Shown: positions 1 to 12,897, numbered from the stretch's first letter. The stretch: DNA of 64,000 bases from Centrapalus pauciflorus (GCA_020465985.1 JAANYP010004368.1:186001-250000); one strand, 5' to 3'. Program-made: numbers and translations. Notes: generated by a model not told the origin, from the sequence alone.

Positions 1-3000
1 TTTGTCGAGTTTATTCCACATAACTGGCAGCTCGACGTCTCCATTCTCACAAAAGAACCCCAAGCCCTCGCCTTCGACATCCTTCTTCACCACCCCATAT
101 ATTACGCCTTGTCCACCGCAATCGCTGTTCCCCAGATATATCTTTAACAATTCTGGAACAGATTGCAATATATTCCCGACGTCGAACCTTTCTACCAAAC
201 CACCATCGACTGCGTTCCAGTCAAAATCACCATAGCCGCCATCCGCCATATCCTTCACCTTCCGGCCGAAACATATTTACCATCCCGCCTTCAGTTTGAT
301 CCCATCCCATCCATCCCAGAAACCCTAGCCGAAATCCAAACCCTGGGTTATGACGGCCCTCTCTCCAAACCCTTCGATTTCCGCACAAAAAATCTACAAT
401 CTCATTGGCGGATTCTTTTCGATGTCATCAACAAGTGCTTCACCGCAAAGCACTACGGCCACGACTCTGCATCGGCTCAGGTTTTAGCCATGTTCACCGG
501 CTTTGCCTTTGACCGACATGTTGATTATGCGGCTTTCCTCTTCGAGGAATTGAGACGAGTACATGTGAAGAGGGGAACCAAGAAGGGACGAAAGTACATA
601 CCTCTCCAACGGTTTCTGCAACTTATCATCCAATATGCGATGGATAATGATGAGCACATCCACGAACGTCCTGAAGCAGACGTCTACCCTACAGTGGCCA
701 TTCAAAAGCTTACTTTGCCGAAGGGGGCCCCTACAGTGCCGATAATGACTATTCCGTTGTCGCTATTGCTCAAGGCAAGGGATTTGGAAAGGGTTAGGGC
801 TTACATTCGAGTGTTTTATCCGGATGAGGCTCAGTCAGAACCGACTGAGTCTAGCCAATCCGAAGGTGAGGCCAACATGAGTGAGGATGAGGGAGAACAG
901 GCGAAGGTTCAACAATCTTTGGGGATAGGTGAGGGGGAGCATGTGTTAGTAAGTGAGGGAGAAGGTGGTGAGGCAGCAGAGACGGCGGATCTGAACGAAC
1001 CGTCTCTGTCGTGCGGGCGATAGATATTCCATCTGAGGGTGACCGAAGCCCTGTCAGCCGGACTACCTACCATAAGACCGTCAGTCCAACGGTCGAAATC
1101 ACCCCAACCATCCACTTGGTTTCCCCTCAAAGGGAAACCACTTCATTCCACGGGGTTTCTGCACATACACCATCGCCCTCTCACTCGGAGAGTGGCGGTG
1201 TTGAACGAGGTCACACTCCTCCCCACGTGACCGAACTTCCTTCATTCACCATTCCATCCCCCCATATACACACAACGCACGATGCCTCTGCGGCATCCCC
1301 AAAAGCTGCCTCCGTGGCAGCTCCACAAACTTCCGGATCTGAGCGTCCACTTCAGGAGCCAGAAATGACAGAAGGAAGACCTGGAGTGGCTCCATCAACG
1401 CCATCCACTTCAGGCCATCTCCCCATCAACTTGGAGATGCTAACGGCAGCTCTTCGTGCTGCCGGCGTGATTACCCGGGCTGACCTGGACGCCCAAAAGG
1501 AAGCTGCCGAGGAATGTCACACCGCCCTTCTCTCACTTATAAAGGGTAAGGGTGTCGCTTCTGAAGCTATGCCTCCACCAGGATCCCATTCAGTCCAGAA
1601 CCAAATAGCAGAGCTCTCGGACAAAATTGATGCGCTTACACGTCTAATTCTTCAAGTCCAGGAGCAAAGAAATTCCAGAATGGACCGCCTTGAGTCTGCG
1701 GTGATTGAACTTCAGTGCGTCCTCAGGCTGAGGCTCCGAAAAGAAAGCATGACGATCAGGATGACCCTGATCGTCATGAGGGGGAGAAAAGACAGAAAAC
1801 TCAGTCTGAGGACGCAATGATGATTGTAGGGGGAGCAGAGACTGAAGGTACAGAGTTTCAGGGGTTAGGGGAACAGATGCAAGAGGCTCAGGAATACTTG
1901 ATGCTAGAAGACGAGCCCATCGTCGAGGGTCCAGCTCCACTGGATCCAATGACAGCTATGGTAGAGTTCGAGCCCATTCATGAGAAAGCTGAAATCATAT
2001 TGGTGTCTGACTCAGACTCCGATACTGAGGACAACGAACCGTTGATCATTCCTAAGCCTGAGCCAGAATCACCTAAAAAATCCTCATCTTCCTCCTTTGA
2101 TTTCCTAAACTCACCACCACCAGCCCCACAACAAGAAATTCTTTCATCCATTCAAGCTCCCCCATCACTCAAAGAATCCCATATAGTCCAAAGCCCTCCA
2201 AGATCTCCAAGTCCTCTTCAGTCCAACAAACCGAACATCCAGGTCCTTCACAAACCACGACGGTTGACTGCTTTGATGAAACTCCAGAAGGACCCAGTGA
2301 ATATAGGAGAGATGATTTATACTGGGTAGGCCATTTTTCAAGAGGTGAGGTACAAAAGCTACCGCCTGAACAGAAAAAGGAGCTTAGACAAGAACGGCGG
2401 GGGACTATCATAAAATTGCTTGAAGCTAAAAAGTCTGAAATCGAAGAACCCCCCGTTCAGGGCCTCAAAGAATTCTTGCAGAAGTTTCCTCCTGAGCAGT
2501 TTCAGAACCCATTCTTGGAAGAGAGATTTAAGATGGTATTCAGAAAAAAGCCTGGATCCTTCAGCAGACGCCTCCTGATGGAACTGACAAATGTAACCAA
2601 AGCTGAGTAGGCTGAATACTATCAATTAATGCTCAGGGAGAGGAGGTCAAAAGTGTCAAAATCAAAGATAAAGAAACTCCTAACCATAACCATGTGCAGA
2701 AGAGCCAAAGTTTACTATCCTGCCTTTCAGGTAGAAAGACAAGATGGCACGGTTGAAGAGTTCTACGAGAATGACCTGGACTTCATAAGTGTGGACGACG
2801 TTGAGTTCTTACACAACCGCTTAAAAAATCATATTAAAAAACGTCTGTCCCACATGACTACTGTAGGTGCCCTAGTTAGAAGTATGAACCGCCGCTTGAT
2901 CATTATGTGCCTCAGAGACTTTCAAATGGCGATCGAGAGCGCGATGGTTAAAGTGGGCCTTCGAGCACCTGAACAAGATAGCTTCCTTCTAGCCCACCAT

Positions 3001-3363
3001 CCGGCCTACAGAGTTATACTCACTAGAGACCCGGGTGTCATTTTTGTCAATCAGAAGGGCTACAAAAGGTACATGCGCTTTGAGGATCTTCCATGTTACT
3101 CCGACGGTACACTCAGATTGGTTCGAGCTGCGCTTTCTCAGAAAGTTCAAGATTTTGATGCTCAACCAGATCCAGAACAAAGATGCTCACCAAAGGAGAT
3201 TCAGGATACCCTCAGCGGCATTGACCTCCTGAACGAAAGGCTACATATGAGACAAGTGACCAGACGCTTTGACGTCATCCTTGGACTCCGAGAATCAACC
3301 GATCATGCCAGAGTTCCAGGACCTCCAAAATTATCGAAAAGGGGGAGATTGTTAGACATTTAA
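1..3363 (+). pseudogene. Broken 3' accessory ORF of copia element C
   Basis: This is the large ORF that lies between pol and the 3' LTR in this group of Ty1/copia (Sirevirus-like) elements; its gag and pol are left of the window. It is open from base 1 except for TAA at 148-150, reaches 1023, then needs frame changes near 1015, between 1715 and 1820 and near 2325, and has TAG at 2608-2610 before the last open part (2611-3363). The first third looks like a folded domain; the middle is Ser/Pro/Glu-rich; the last third is charged and contains RDFQMAIES and YSDGTL. From memory, a similar RxDxQxxIES...SDGTL module occurs at the end of Asteraceae copia polyproteins; I could not check. It could be called an env-like ORF by position, but I see no signal peptide or membrane segment. 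Function unknown. Confidence 0.75.
3337..3347 (+). other. Polypurine tract of element C
   Basis: AAAAGGGGGAGA ends two bases before the LTR start TGTTAGACA. This position and composition are those of the plus-strand primer of an LTR retrotransposon. Confidence 0.85.
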
Positions 3364-3686
3364 TTTCGATCATATGAAGTTATTTTGTAATAATTATTTA
3401 CTTAGCATTTAGCTTTGTATTTATTTCCTTGTAATTTATTTCAATGTAAAAGTCTAGGGGCTAAAGTTGTCATTGCTTCATAGTTATTTACATGGAGCTA
3501 TAAAGCTCCTAGGGTTTACTTTTTGTAACACACGGTTGATATTATTGAATACACTATTCCAGCCGCCATCTTCACATTCTCTCTACATTCCTTTTGTCTT
3601 CTTCATCATAACCTAATTATTGAGCTAGTTTCTTCTTGGGGTTTGATAAAGAACATTAAGGTGCTGATAATATATACGGGATTACA
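3350..3686 (+). repeat. 3' LTR of copia element C
   Basis: 337 bp, TGTTAGACA...GGGATTACA. The start is fixed by the polypurine tract just before it; the end by where the sequence turns into minus-strand gag-region DNA of element D. It is homologous to the D LTR (43736 to 38739 on the minus strand): both contain GAAATTTAAT/ATTAAATTTC near the start, CCCTAGGAGCTATA in the middle and GTGCTGATA near the end. Thus C and D are the same or sister families in opposite orientation. The expected 5-bp target duplication partner is outside the window. Confidence 0.85.
3494..3509 (+). promoter_or_regulatory. Palindromic TATA box in C LTR
   Basis: GGAGCTATAAAGCTCC: a TATA element enclosed by a perfect 6-bp inverted repeat. 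By position it is the LTR core promoter, with transcription expected to start around 3530 towards the D gag antisense. The same block recurs in the array at about 6009 and 8910. Confidence 0.6.
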
Positions 3687-3985
3687 ACTTTACACATATA
3701 CCAGATGAATTTTGCCTGAAAAACAAATAAATACGTATAATGAAAATCTATAAGCATTCAAACAGATCCACCTTATATTGACAATCAAACCGTGTTTTAA
3801 ACCGACATGTTCAGAAAACATGATGAATTTAGACCGGGTCCTGAGCTGTGTGCACAGAAGCCAAACGTGTCGGTTTAAGCACAACCGACAAGCAGAAGAA
3901 CGGGTCCTAGTCTATGATAACTAGAAGCCAATTCATTGAAGTACGGGTCTTGATCTGTAGTAACCAAGAACCATATGCATTAAGA

Positions 3986-5991
3986 TCACACAACTTTGGG
4001 TACCCATCTTAATATGGGTCCTTTTGGGTTAGGAGTTCCAGGTGAGTGTGGCACGTTTGCAGTTTTAGGAACCCATTTTGCAGTTTTGTGTGGACCAGAT
4101 GCGTAGCTTTTTGGAATCCATTGGAAATTGGATTTATCAGGCTTTGGAACCTTAGGCGATGAAATTACCTTCGGTTTTTGACTTTTTGAGCCTTGTTTGA
4201 CTTTTGCTTTGGTTTTGGGCCTAGGCAAAGTACAAGACTCATTTTTCGTGATGGCCGATGATGCAACGTTTTTTATTTTCTTTTTCTTGGTGAGTGGGTT
4301 TATTAAAAGACTTGGATGGAATCTGAGTCTTTTTCGAAACCTCAGCTTTAAAAGGTTTTGAGCACTCACCTTTACAACTGATAGAAGAATTTTCAATTTT
4401 AGTCTTGCCTTTGTTAGATGACACGAGTGGGATTTTGATATGACGAGAAACTCTTGGTTCTTTTAAATGATCTTTTAATCTTTGAGAAACCATGTCAAAT
4501 TTTTCTCTGTAGATAGTTAGTTCTACAGATTGTTGAAAACTTTGATTTACCAATTTTTCCTCACTCTTAAGAAGAGCTTCTTGAAAATCAAGAGCTTTCT
4601 TTTGAGTTGACTTTAATTCCTTTTCTAAAACTTTAATTTTATGTTGAAGAACTTTTGTAGGAATGTAAAGGTGAGGGATTGGTTTTACAGGTTCTGCTTT
4701 CATTTCAGCTTCAGAATAACTAGACAAGAAGTCTTCCTCTAGAGTGGGTACTCTATAAGGATAACTCTCGTTTAGTTCTTCATATTTAAAAGATATTTCT
4801 TTTTCTTTATTTTCCATGCGTTTCTAATCCTCTTGGGTTAAAACTTCTTTTGATGACTCAAAAAAGAAAGATTTAAGCCCAGCACCCATGTAATTCATGT
4901 CATGAAACAGAGGTAGAACTTTTTAAGCCTTTTCCAAATACTTAGGATTTTTAAAACCAATTATTTGTTTAGAATGGTAAAACCTAGTCTCTTTGGGCAG
5001 ATTCAAATGAATAGTTTGTTTAGAATGGTAAAATCTATCATTTTGTATTTTTCTAAGCTGTCTATGTTTTCCATACTTACCGTCTCTAATTGTTTTGATA
5101 GAATAGATATTTCTTCTTTTAATGAGAGCTTTTCGTTAGATAAACTATCCATACAAGATTCTACGTACGTATTCCTATCCTGAACATCTACCTTTTCAAT
5201 TAGCATCTGTTTAATCACATTATGATTAGTTAACCACTTTAATCAATATAATTCAGATGACTCTTTTAATGTTTGGGCTACATGTTCAGCCTGCACACAC
5301 TTTTCTGTTTCAGCATTTAACCTAGCTTCTAAATTAAGTATATGTGTGTGCAATTTACATTCACTATGTACAGATAAATTATTTACATGCTTTGGAATGT
5401 AAAAGGAATGTACCTCTCGTGCCTCAGAATCGGATGACGAACATTCTGGATCGTCAGATCTGGCCATCAAACATGCTGGTCGATTTTGCAGTGGCTTCCC
5501 CTCAGCAGCAGTGTCTGAATCTGAATCAGTTGATGTAGCATAGTTATCCAATCCCAGAAGATCCGCCATGTAGCAATAATTTCCTTTGTCGTCCTCGTCA
5601 TCAGTATCCTCTGCATCCCAATAATCTTCTTGGGCAACGAGAGCCATAGCATCCGTCCTCTTCTTGGCAGCTTCCAGCTCCCGCTCATAATAACCGACGT
5701 CTCTTTCAAACTTGTTCTTGCACTCCGAGCAAAGTGGTCCGGTTTGCCGCACTTGTAGCACAGACGTTCTTCGGTTCCTTTAGGCTCTTCTGCTCTCGGC
5801 CTCTCATCTCTCCTCTCCACCGGCCTCTTGTCGACACGACGAGGTTCCCTACTATCATCTCTCCGGTTGTCCCAATGATCATAGTCCCTTCAATCGTCAC
5901 GTCGGTCATCCCTTCTATCATCACGACGATCTTCCCTTCGGTCATAATCGTGTCGATCATCCCTGCGATCATCTCTCCTATCATATCGCCT
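3986..5991 (-). pseudogene. D gag, duplicate copy 1 (C-terminal part)
   Basis: Copy of the rear half of the D gag polyprotein in unit 1. Readable pieces on the minus strand: the CCHC knuckle region (5820-5467, CYKCGKPDHFA), an acidic segment (5761-5243), a coiled-coil segment (5218-5003) and the Lys/Pro-rich tail (4396-3986) with WVPK motifs. It is cut at its amino end by the fusion to the LTR at 5991 and carries two internal deletions absent from the other copies, so it cannot give a gag product. Confidence 0.8.
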
Positions 5992-8892
5992 TTCATAGTT
6001 ATTTAAATGGAGCTATAAAGCTCCTAGGGTTTACTTTCTTTAACACACAATTGATTTTATTGAATACACTATTCCAGCCGCCATCTTCACATTCTCTCTA
6101 CATTCCTTTTGTCTTCTTCATCATAACCTAATTATTGAGCTAGTTTTTTCTTGGGTTTTGATAAAGAACATTAAGGTGCTGATAATATATACGGGATTAC
6201 AACTTTACACATATACCAGATCGATTTTGCCTGAAAAACAAATAAATACGTATAATGAAAATCTATAAGCATTCAAACAGATCCACCTTATATTGACAAT
6301 CAAACCGTGTTCTGAACTGAGATGTTCAGAAAACATGATGAATTTAGACCGGGTCCTGAGCTGTGTGCACTGAAGCCAAACGTGTCGGTTTAAGCACAAC
6401 CGACAAGCAGAAGAACGGGTCCTAGTCTATGATAACTAGAAGCCAATTCATTGAAGTACGGGTCTTGATATGTAGTAACCAAGAACCATCTGCTTTAAGA
6501 TCACACAACTTTGGGTACCCATCTTAATATGGGTCCTTTTGGGTTAGGAGTTTCAGGTGAATATGGCACGTTTGCAGTTTTAGGAACCCATTTTGCAGTT
6601 ATGTGTGGACCAGATGCATAGCCTTTTGGAATCCATTGGAAATTGGATTTATCAGGCTTTTGAACCTTAGGCGATGAAATTACCTTCGGTTTTTGACTTT
6701 TTGAGCCTTGTTTGACTTTTGCTTTCGTTTTGGGCCTAGGCAAAAGTACAAGACTCATTTTTCGTGATGGTCGATGATGCAACATTTTTTATTATCTTTT
6801 TACGAATTCTTTTAGCAGGATATGGCACAAAAGCATTCATTTCAGGAACTTGGCGTCTAAAACGAGTTGGACATAATTTAAACAAGTCACTAAAAGAATA
6901 CTTCAAACAAGCAGTAGAATTCATTACATTATTACAAACATTGTTTTCAGAGATTACATGCATCCTATCTCTAGAAACAAAATCAATTAGCATAACAGCC
7001 TTCTTCACAAAAGAAACTCGTAAAATCTTGCATGGTAGTTTTTGGTACTCTTCTCACATGATCTGTTGGAACAAAACGACGAGAGTCAGTACGCATGGAA
7101 GACTTAGACTTTAAAGATTTTTCTTTTTCTTGGTGAGTGGGTTTCTTAAAAGACTTGGATTGAATCTGAGTCTTTTTCGAAACCTCAGCTTTAAAAGGTT
7201 TTGAGCACTCACCTTTACAACTGATAGAAGAATTTTCAATTTTAGTCTTGCCTTTGTTAGATGACACGAGTGGGATTTTGGTATGACGAGAAACTCTTGG
7301 TTCTTTTAAATGATCTTTTAATCTTTGAGAAACCATGTCAAATTTTTCTCTGTAGACAGTTAGTTCTACAGATTGTTGAAAACTTTGATTTACCAATTTT
7401 TCCTCACTCTTAAGAAGAGCTTCTTGAAAATCAAGAGCTTACTTTTGAGTTGACTTTAATTCCTTTTCTAAAACTTTAATTTTATGTTGAATAACTTTTG
7501 TAGGAATGTAAAGGTGAGGGATTGGTTTTACAGGTTCTGCTTTCATTTCAGCTTCAGAATAACTAGACAAGAAGTCTTCCTCTAGAGTGGGTACTCTATA
7601 AGGATAACTCTCATTTAGTTCTTCATATTTAAAAGATATTTCTTTTTCTTTATTTTCAATGCGTTTCTCATCCTCTTGGGTTAAAACTTCTTTTGATGAC
7701 TCAAAAAAGAAAGATTTAAGCCCAGCACCCATGTAATTCATGTCATGAAACAGAGGTAGAACTTTTTAAGCCTTTTCCAAATACTTAGAATTTTTAAAAC
7801 CAATTCCTTGGTTAGAATGGTAAAACCTAGTCTCTTTGGGCGGATTCAAATGAATAGTTTGTTCAGTTTGACCCCGTTTTAAAAATTCATCATCAAGGGT
7901 CTTTATTCGAGAGTACAAGCTTATTCTTTCTTCTTCTATCATTTTGTATTTTTCTAAGCTGTCTATGTTTTCCATACTTACCGTCTCTAATTGTTTTGAT
8001 AGAATAGATATTTCTTCTTTTAATGAGAGCTTTTCGTTAGATAAACTATCCATACAAGATTCTAGGTACGTATTCCTATCCTGAACATCTACCTTTTCAA
8101 TTAGCATCTGTTTAATCACATTATGATTAGTTAACCACTTTGATCAATATAATTCAGATGACTCTTTTAATGTTTGGGCTACATGTTCAGCCTGCACACA
8201 CTTTTCTGTTTCAACATTTAACCTAGCTTCTAAATTAAGTATATGTGTGTGCAATTTACATTCACTATGTACAGATAAATTATTTACATGCTTTGGAATG
8301 TAAAAGGAATGTACCTCTCGTGCCTCAGAATCAGATGACGAACATTCTGGATCGTCGGATCTGGCCATCAGACATGCTGGTCGATTTTGCAGTGGCTTCC
8401 CCTCAGCAGCAGTGTCTGAATCTGAATCAGTTGATGTAGCATAGTTATCCAATCCCAGAAGATACGCAATGTAGCAATTCTTTCCTTTGTCATCCTCGTC
8501 ATTAGTATCCTCTGCATCCCAATAATCTTCTTGGGCAAGGAGAGCCATAGCATCCGTCCTCTTCTAGGCGGCTTCCAGCTCCCGCTCATAATAACCGACG
8601 TCTCTTTCAAACTTGTTCTTGCACTCCGAGCAAAGTGGTCCGGTTTGCCGCACTTGTAGCACAGACGTTCTTCGGTTCCTTTAGGCTCTTCTGCTCTCGG
8701 CCTCTCATCTCTCCTCTCCACCAGCCTCTTGTCGACACGACGAGGTTCCCTACTATCATCTCTCCGGTTGTCCCGATGATCATAGTCCCTTCAATCGTCA
8801 CGTCGGTCATCCCTTCTATCATCACGACGATCTTCCCTTCGGTCATAATCGTGTCGATCATCCCTGCGATCATCTCTCCTATCATATCACCT
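5992..8892. repeat. Tandem array unit 2
   Basis: 2901 bp: last 210 bp of the C LTR (5992-6201) joined to D gag (6202-8892). The left junction fuses gag (…CCTTTCATA) to mid-LTR (…CTTCATAGTTA), sharing TTCATA. 6202-6500 is D sequence after gag without a usable frame. Confidence 0.9.
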
Positions 8893-8897
8893 TTCAT
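6501..8897 (-). pseudogene. D gag, duplicate copy 2 (C-terminal part)
   Basis: Same region as copy 1 without the two large deletions: knuckle (8721-8368), acidic segment (8548-8144), coiled coil (8119-7766), a second helical stretch (7741-7439, 7396-6983) and the WVPK tail (6785-6501). Stops and frame changes separate the pieces at the same places as in copy 3, so the decay began before the duplication. Confidence 0.8.
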
Positions 8898-11793
8898 AGT
8901 TATTTAAATGGAGCTATAAAGCTCCTAGGGTTTACTTTCTTTAACACACAGTTGATATTATTGAATACACTATTCCAGCCGCCATCTTCACATTCTCTCT
9001 ACATTCCTTTTGTCTTCTTCATCATAACCTAATTATTGAGCTAGTTTCTTCTTGGGTTTTGATAAAGAACATTAAGGTGCTGATAATATATACGGGATTA
9101 CAACTTTACACATATACCAGATCAATTTTGCCTGAAAAACAAATAAATACGTATAATGAAAATCTATAAGCATTCAAACAGATCCACCTTATATTGACAA
9201 TCAAACCGTGTTCTGAACTGAGATGTTCAGAAAACATGATGAATTTAGACCGGGTCCTGAGCTGTGTGCACAGAAGCCAAACGTGTCGGTTTAAGCACAA
9301 CCGACAAGCAGAAGAACAGGTCCTAGTCTATGATAACTAGAAGCCAATTCATTGAAGTACGGGTCTTGATATGTAGTAACCAAGAACCATCTGCATTAAG
9401 ATCACACAACTTTGGGTACCCATCTTAATATGGGTCCTTTTGGGTTAGGAGTTCCAGGTGAATATGGCACGTTTGCAGTTTTAGGAACCCATTTTGCAGT
9501 TATGTGTGGACCAGATGCATAGCCTTTTGGAATCCATTGGAAATTGGATTTATCAGGCTTTGGAATCTTAGGCGATGAAATTACCTTCGGTTTTTGACTT
9601 TTTGAGCATTGTTTGACTTTTGCTTTGGTTTTGGGCCTAGGCAAAAGTACAAGACTCATTTTTCGTGATGGTCGATGATGCAACATTTTTTATTTTCTTT
9701 TTACGAATCCTTTTAGCAGGATATGGCACAAAAGCATTCATTTCAGGAACTTGGCGTCTAAAACGAGTTGGACATAATTTAAACAAGTCACTAAAAGAAT
9801 ACTTCAAACAAGCAGTAGAATTCATTACATCATTACAAACATTGTTTTCAGAGATTACATGCATCCTATCTCTAGAAACAAAATCAATTAGCATAACAGC
9901 CTTCTTCACAAAAAAAACTCGTAAAATCTTGCATGGTAGTTTTCGGTACTCTTCTCACATGATCTGTTGGAACAAAATGACGAGAGTCAGTACGCATGGA
10001 AGACTTAGACTTTAAAGATTTTTCATTTTCTTGGTGAGTGGGTTTCTTAAAAGACTTGGATTGAATCTGAGTCTTTTTCGAAACCTCAGCTTTAAAAGGT
10101 TTTGAGCACTCACCTTTACAACAGATAGAAGAATTTTCAATTTTATTCTTGCCTTTGTTAGATGACACGAGTCGGATTTTGGTATGACGAGAAACTCTTG
10201 GTTCTTTTAAATGATCTTTTAATCTTTGAGAAACCATTTCAAATTTTCCTCTGTAGACAGTTAGTTCTACAGATTGTTGAAAACTTTGATTTACCAATTT
10301 TTCCTCACTCTTAAGAAGAGTTTCTTGAAAATCAAGAGCTTACTTTTGAGTTGACTTTAATTCCTTTTCTAAAACTTTAATCTTATGTTGAAGAACTTTT
10401 GTAGGAATGTAAAGGTGAGGGATTGGTTTTACAGGTTCTGCTTTCATTTCAGCTTCAGAATAACTAGACAAGAAGTCTTCCTCTAGAGTGGGTACTCTAT
10501 AAGGATAACTCTCGTTCAGTTCTTCATATTTAAAAGATATTACTTTTTCTTTATTTTCAATGCGTTTCTCATCCTCTTGGGTTAAAACTTCTTTTGATGA
10601 CTCAAAAAAGAAAGATTTAAGCCCAGCACCCATGTAATTCATGTCATGAAACAGAGGTAGAACTTTTTAAGCCTTTTCCAAATACTTACAATTTTTAAAA
10701 CCAATTCCTTGTTCAGAATGGTAAAACCTAGTCTCTTTGGGCGGATTCAAATGAATAGTTTGTTCAGTTTGACCCCGTTTTAAAAATTCATCATCAAGGG
10801 TCTTTATTCGAGAGTACAAGCTTATTCTTTCTTCTTCTATCATTTTGTATTTTTCTAAGCTGTCTATGTTTTCCATACTTACCGTCTCTAATTGTTTTGA
10901 TAGAATAGATATTTCTTCTTTTAATGAGAGCTTTTCGTTAGATAACCTATCCATACAAGATTCTAGGTACGTATTCCTATCCTGAACATCTACCTTTTCA
11001 ATTAACATCTGTTTAATCACATTATGATTAGTTAACCACTTTGATTAATATAATTCAGATGACTCTTTTAATGTTTGGGCTAGATGTTCAGCCTGCACAC
11101 ACTTTTCTGTTTCAGCATTTAACCTAGCTTCTAAATTAAGTATATGTGTGTGCAATTTACATTCACTATGTACAGATAAATTATTTACATGCTTTGGAAT
11201 GTAAAAGGAATGTACCTCTCGTGCCTCAGAATCGGATGATGAACATTCTGGATCGTCGGATCTGGCCAGCAGACATGCTAGTGGATTTTGCAGTGGCTCC
11301 CCCTCAGCAGCAGTGTCTGAATCAGAATCAGTTGATGTGGGATAGTTATCCAATCCCAGACGATCCGCCATGTAGCAATTCTTTCCTTTGTCGTCCTCGT
11401 CATCAGTATCCTCTGCATCCCAATAATCTTCTTGGGCAACAAGAGCCATAGCATCCGTCCTCTTCTTGGCAGCTTCCAGCTTCCGCTCATAATAACTGAC
11501 GTCTCTTTCAAACTTGTTCTTGCACTCCGAGCAAAGTGGTCCGGTTTGCCGCACTTGTAGCACAGACGTTCTTCGGTTCCTTTAGGCTCTTCTGCTCTCG
11601 GCCTCTCATCTCTCCTCTCCACCGGCCTCTTGTCGACACGACGAGGTTCTCTACTATCATCTCTCCGGTTGTCCCGATGATCATAGTCCCTTCAATCATC
11701 ACGTCGGTCATCCCTTCTATCACCACGACGATCATCCCTTCGGTCATAATCGTGTCGATCATCCCTGCGATCATCTCTCCTATCATATCGCCT
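8893..11793. repeat. Tandem array unit 3 (founder right end)
   Basis: 2901 bp, same structure as unit 2 (LTR part 8893-9102). On the right, at TTCATA 11794-11799, the gag continues uninterrupted (ACGGCGG...) towards its start at 12879, so this end is the original D sequence. 9103-9401 is post-gag D sequence without a usable frame. Confidence 0.9.
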
Positions 11794-12879
11794 TTCATAA
11801 CGGCGGTTATCCCGATAGTCCCATCTATCGTCGTATCGTCGGTCATCTCTGTCGTCCCTTTAAAGATCATTCCTACCGATAATCATCCCTTCTGTCATTT
11901 CTTCTGTCATCCGAGTACCTCCACGGACCGGTGTCGTAGCGGAGCTGATTGTTAGTCTTATTGGAAAAACGTTGTTGTTGTAGACGATTAGTCCATAAGG
12001 CTATTTGTTCCTGAATTGCTGCTTATTCTTCATCTATTATCTCATGCGGCGGAGAAGCATATTGGCACTGGGATGATGATGAATCTTGAGTATAAGATGC
12101 AGTGGGAATGTTTTTGTGGGAAATGAAAGCCAGAAAATCAGTGGGTTTCATGCCCGTATTGGCAGATAGTTACAAGGATGCTAGATGATTGGCCATCTGC
12201 TTCTGATGGTCGACGTCACCCTGATACTTTTTAAATTCTTTGAACACCACATTGATAGACACATTTGGGATGTCCAAAACTCGACGCGTTGCCCGGCATG
12301 CAATTTGCCACTCGGGAGCTAAGGCAGCAAAGAACTGGATGTTGATGTCATCCTTGTCTTTCTTGATGTGCAGTTTGTTAAATTCATTCATAACTGCACG
12401 GAATCTAGTAAACGTGGCCTGTAGCGATTCCCCGTCTTTGGCCCTGAATTCGGTAACTTTGCCTTGGCCTCCTCAATTTTGGCTCTGTCATCTAAGTCTG
12501 CCCTTAGCATTAGAAGCTCTAATTCATCCCACATCTCTTTAGCGGACATTTTGATGTCTACTCCTACAAGGATATCAGTGGGCAGGGCCATGTATATCAG
12601 ATATTCGGCCCTCTTGTCAGCATGCTGTCTGTCTCGCTCTGCCTCATTTGCAGGTTCGCGTTCAACTTTGGATGCGAGTACAGGGGGGTCAGCTTCGGGT
12701 CTAGCAGCAATTTCCCGATAGTCAATAAATGGGCCTTCAGAAACTGATTGGAGCATAAGGTTGCCATTGGGTTGCATACCGACAAACTTTAGAAACCGGG
12801 ACTTCCACTGCTCATACTCATCTGGATAAAGAACAGGTGGTCTGTTCTCGGATTCGAGGACAAGGGCTTCTCGAGACAT
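9402..12879 (-). pseudogene. Large gag polyprotein of copia element D
   Basis: Original copy, read from ATG 12879 down. Order: amino domain and copia gag (UBN2-type) domain in 12879-12388 and 12391-12170 (frame change near 12450); an Arg/Asp-rich stretch made of RDDRRDD-like repeats (about 11900-11640); a CCHC zinc knuckle (CYKCGKPDHFA, near 11560) with a frame change inside it; an acidic segment (11563-11045); a long coiled-coil segment (11020-10667); further helical pieces (10642-9884); a Lys/Pro-rich tail with three WxPK motifs (9686-9402). The oversized gag with coiled coil after the knuckle fits Sirevirus-like copia elements. Protease and the rest of pol are not seen. The methionine fragments rich in MIGEMIAG in this region are a wrong-frame reading of the Arg/Asp repeats. 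Confidence 0.8.
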
Positions 12880-12892
12880 GATTTATGGTGCT

Positions 12893-12897
12893 GATAT
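12893..12897. repeat. Target duplication of element A (left)
   Basis: GATAT directly before the 5' LTR; the partner is at 37695-37699 directly after the 3' LTR. Confidence 0.9.

Larger units (their letters stand above)
3477..5991. repeat. Tandem array unit 1 (founder left end)
   Basis: 2515 bp. Starts inside the C LTR at TTCATA and runs through the LTR end (3686) into the minus-strand gag of D. Compared with units 2 and 3 it lacks about 330 bp of gag (join near 4280) and about 60 bp (near 5030). 3687-3985 holds D sequence downstream of gag with no convincing coding frame. Confidence 0.85.

Noticed and set aside
3477..11793. Satellite DNA
   Set aside because: Only three units, made of identifiable LTR and gag sequence.
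5706..12000. Repeated Met/Ile/Asp-rich frames (MIGEMIAGMID...) and their plus-strand counterparts
   Set aside because: They are out-of-frame readings of the RDDRRDD-coding repeats of the D gag.
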